Shown: positions 6,105-7,007 of the stretch, one piece after another
Layout: each line of letters starts with the position of its first letter
Position numbering within the stretch: the stretch's first letter is position 1
DNA from: Desulfuromonadales bacterium
GTDB lineage: Bacteria; Desulfobacterota; Desulfuromonadia; Desulfuromonadales; BM103
Reading direction: 5' to 3'
Assembly: GCA_030640215.1 (NCBI GenBank)
Contig: DAOWJU010000256.1
Span: forward strand, 1-7,007
Length of the DNA: 7,007 bases
Program-made: the position numbers and the translations under genes
The notes under the pieces: generated by a model
Told to the model about the DNA's origin: nothing
The model's input: only the letters and a program-made list of their open reading frames with translations
Databases searched by the model: none

Positions 6105-6138
6105 CTTCTATCTAAAGAGCTGGAGGCTGTCAAGACAG
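6105..6138 (-). promoter_or_regulatory. Candidate iclR-type gene promoter with a dyad over the -35 box
   Basis: On the minus strand a perfect TTGACA (6128-6133) lies 17 bases from TAGAAG (6105-6110; 4/6 of -10 consensus), giving a leader of about 50 bases. The -35 box is embedded in the perfect palindrome CTGTC-AA-GACAG (6127-6138), where a bound protein would block polymerase. That it is an autoregulatory operator is inference. Confidence 0.55.
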
Positions 6139-6176
6139 AATGGATATTTTTGTGATAAATGGTTGTGGCCGAAGTT

Positions 6177-6207
6177 TGTAGACCTCTTTGTATTCTACAT
6201 TTTTTTT
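6177..6207 (+). terminator. Terminator-like hairpin with eight T, in the divergent intergenic region
   Basis: TGTAGA (6177-6182) pairs with TCTACA (6194-6199) around an 11-base loop and is followed immediately by T6200-T6207. The stem is short and AT-rich, so a weak terminator at best. It has no plus-strand gene ahead of it. The surrounding region 6048-6355 contains no other gene that I can support and is very AT-rich from about 6190 to 6260. Confidence 0.35.
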
Positions 6208-6281
6208 AATTTTAAAATAGTGTTTTATAGAAGTCAAATAGATTAGTCATTTTTTCTTGAATAGCCTCTCGCAACTGCTAG

Positions 6282-6310
6282 TTGACACATCAGTGGCAGG
6301 CAGGTAAATC
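6282..6310 (+). promoter_or_regulatory. Candidate promoter of the universal stress protein gene
   Basis: A perfect TTGACA (6282-6287) is followed after 17 bases by TAAATC (6305-6310), a poor -10 box (3/6). The AT-rich tract just upstream (6190-6260) could act as an UP element. The start would lie about 40 bases before the ATG at 6356. Confidence 0.35.
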
Positions 6311-6355
6311 CAGGCTAATGAACTTTCATCTGTGGGGATTCCGGGACGGTGCGTC

Positions 6356-6808
6356 ATGCTGACACTCAGAAAAAAGATTATCGTTGCAATTGATGGTTCA
6401 CCGCAATCCGATAAGGCCGCAGAAGAGGCTGTCCGCCTCACTGCGGCATCCGGAACCAAGTTCAAGAGCCAGCTCTATGCAGTTATGGTCCTGCCCAGTA
6501 TGAAGACACCCTCCTTTACGGACTTTTTCCCCGACAAGCCTGCTGATGAAATGCCCGGTTGGCAGGAAAAACGTGACCGCCTTTTCTACGTGGTCGAGAA
6601 AGCCGCCAGGGAAGTTGATGCTCAGCTGGAGTCGCTGGTTGTGTATGGTGATCCCGCTGAAGAGTTAATGCTGCTGGCTGAGGAGAAAAACTGTGATGTA
6701 ATTGTGGTTGGCTCTTCCGGGAAAGGTCGTATGAAGCGTACTCTTCTAGGCAGCGTGTCCACGAAAATTTCTTTGCAGGCCCACTGTTCTGTTTATATTG
6801 TTCGTTAG
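6356..6808 (+). CDS. Universal stress protein (UspA family), ATP-binding type
   Basis: This encodes a single-domain, 150-residue cytoplasmic Usp. It has the N-terminal strand and ATP-contact aspartate IIVAIDGS (D13), a helix with DKAAEEAVRL, the VVYGDPAEELMLLAEE segment (95-110), CDVIVVGSSGKG (113-124) and the terminal strand CSVYIVR. The ATP-binding signature G-2x-G-9x-G-S is intact (G119, G122, G132, S133), so this is expected to be the nucleotide-binding kind. Such proteins bind ATP or AMP as dimers and accumulate in stress or growth arrest. I chose the ATG at 6356-6358, with GGGACGG about eight bases upstream and directly before the conserved strand. A GTG at 6332 in the same frame would add eight residues with no ribosome binding site. 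It is transcribed away from the iclR-type gene; no operon partner is seen downstream. Confidence 0.93.
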   Translation: MLTLRKKIIVAIDGSPQSDKAAEEAVRLTAASGTKFKSQLYAVMVLPSMKTPSFTDFFPDKPADEMPGWQEKRDRLFYVVEKAAREVDAQLESLVVYGDPAEELMLLAEEKNCDVIVVGSSGKGRMKRTLLGSVSTKISLQAHCSVYIVR

Positions 6809-7007
6809 TTTTCGTCCGGAAACGGCCAATTTCTTTCTGAATGAAATGGGCCGCAATCTCTGCGTCAATCTGCACATTTGATTGTGCGGCGTAAAGTGCT
6901 ACGCCTCCGCTTCAGTGCTTGACTTGATTAATCTGGGCGCTTGATTTCCTTGACCTTGCGAAAAATTGCTCGTTTCCAAATCGAAAACTGCACTTGTGCC
7001 CATTTGG
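6809..7007. other. Structured intergenic stretch with three consecutive hairpins, possible dispersed element
   Basis: No convincing gene lies after the stress-protein stop codon. Three dyads follow one another: CGGCC/GGCCG plus ATTTC/GAAAT (6823-6833 with 6843-6853, one mismatch), GCACA/TGTGC (6872-6876 with 6883-6887) and GGCGTA/TACGCC (6888-6893 with 6900-6905). None has a plus-strand T tract. The first may end or protect the stress-protein mRNA. The remainder, to the window edge, contains repeated CTTGA and TTGAC words but no dyad I can support. The overall look resembles intergenic repeats that I associate with Desulfuromonas/Geobacter-type genomes. That is recollection, not shown by this window. 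Confidence 0.4.

Noticed and set aside
6332..6355. GTG start adding eight residues to the universal stress protein
   Set aside because: There is no ribosome binding site before the GTG, whereas the ATG at 6356 is preceded by GGGACGG and starts directly at the conserved strand.
6516..6875. Minus-strand frame of 119 residues running from the 3' intergenic hairpins through the stress-protein gene
   Set aside because: Most of it is antisense to a clear Usp domain; the composition is not protein-like and its beginning lies in the hairpin element.

Overview
The window looks like ordinary chromosome from a Gram-negative deltaproteobacterium, most likely of the Desulfuromonas/Geobacter/Pelobacter type (Desulfuromonadota). 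This assignment is inference. It rests on the moderate GC content, the pairing of an HD-GYP protein with HEAT-repeat proteins, the coaE, IclR and universal stress protein genes, and the general look of the intergenic DNA. There is no rRNA, tRNA, CRISPR array, transposase or phage gene in view.

Left part (1-3340): the window opens inside the 3' end of a plus-strand HEAT-repeat gene. That gene converges on a minus-strand two-gene operon, and a strong hairpin terminator (341-372) separates the two and could serve both strands. The operon runs from a 523-residue HEAT-repeat protein into an HD-GYP protein (cyclic-di-GMP phosphodiesterase family) through a 4-base ATGA overlap. By eye, the two operon proteins share a related N-terminal domain followed by an acidic linker. 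They then diverge into a HEAT solenoid in one and an HD-GYP catalytic domain in the other. This looks like a coupled signalling pair and is the most interesting protein-level feature.

Middle part (3296-5260): a 330-base divergent intergenic region leads into coaE (last step of coenzyme A synthesis). A possible 21-codon leucine-rich leader ORF has a good ribosome binding site and a stop that overlaps the coaE start as ATGA. coaE ends inside the 3' end of a convergent alpha/beta-hydrolase gene. This 43-base overlap contains one copy of an 18-base tandem duplication.

Right part (5074-7007): an IclR-family regulator gene on the minus strand ends at a clear intrinsic terminator. Upstream of it, an AT-rich 300-base divergent region separates it from a plus-strand universal stress protein gene with an intact ATP-binding motif. 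That region contains a perfect dyad over a consensus -35 box and an unexpected terminator-like hairpin. The last 199 bases hold no gene I can support, but they contain three consecutive hairpins and look like a structured, possibly dispersed, intergenic element.
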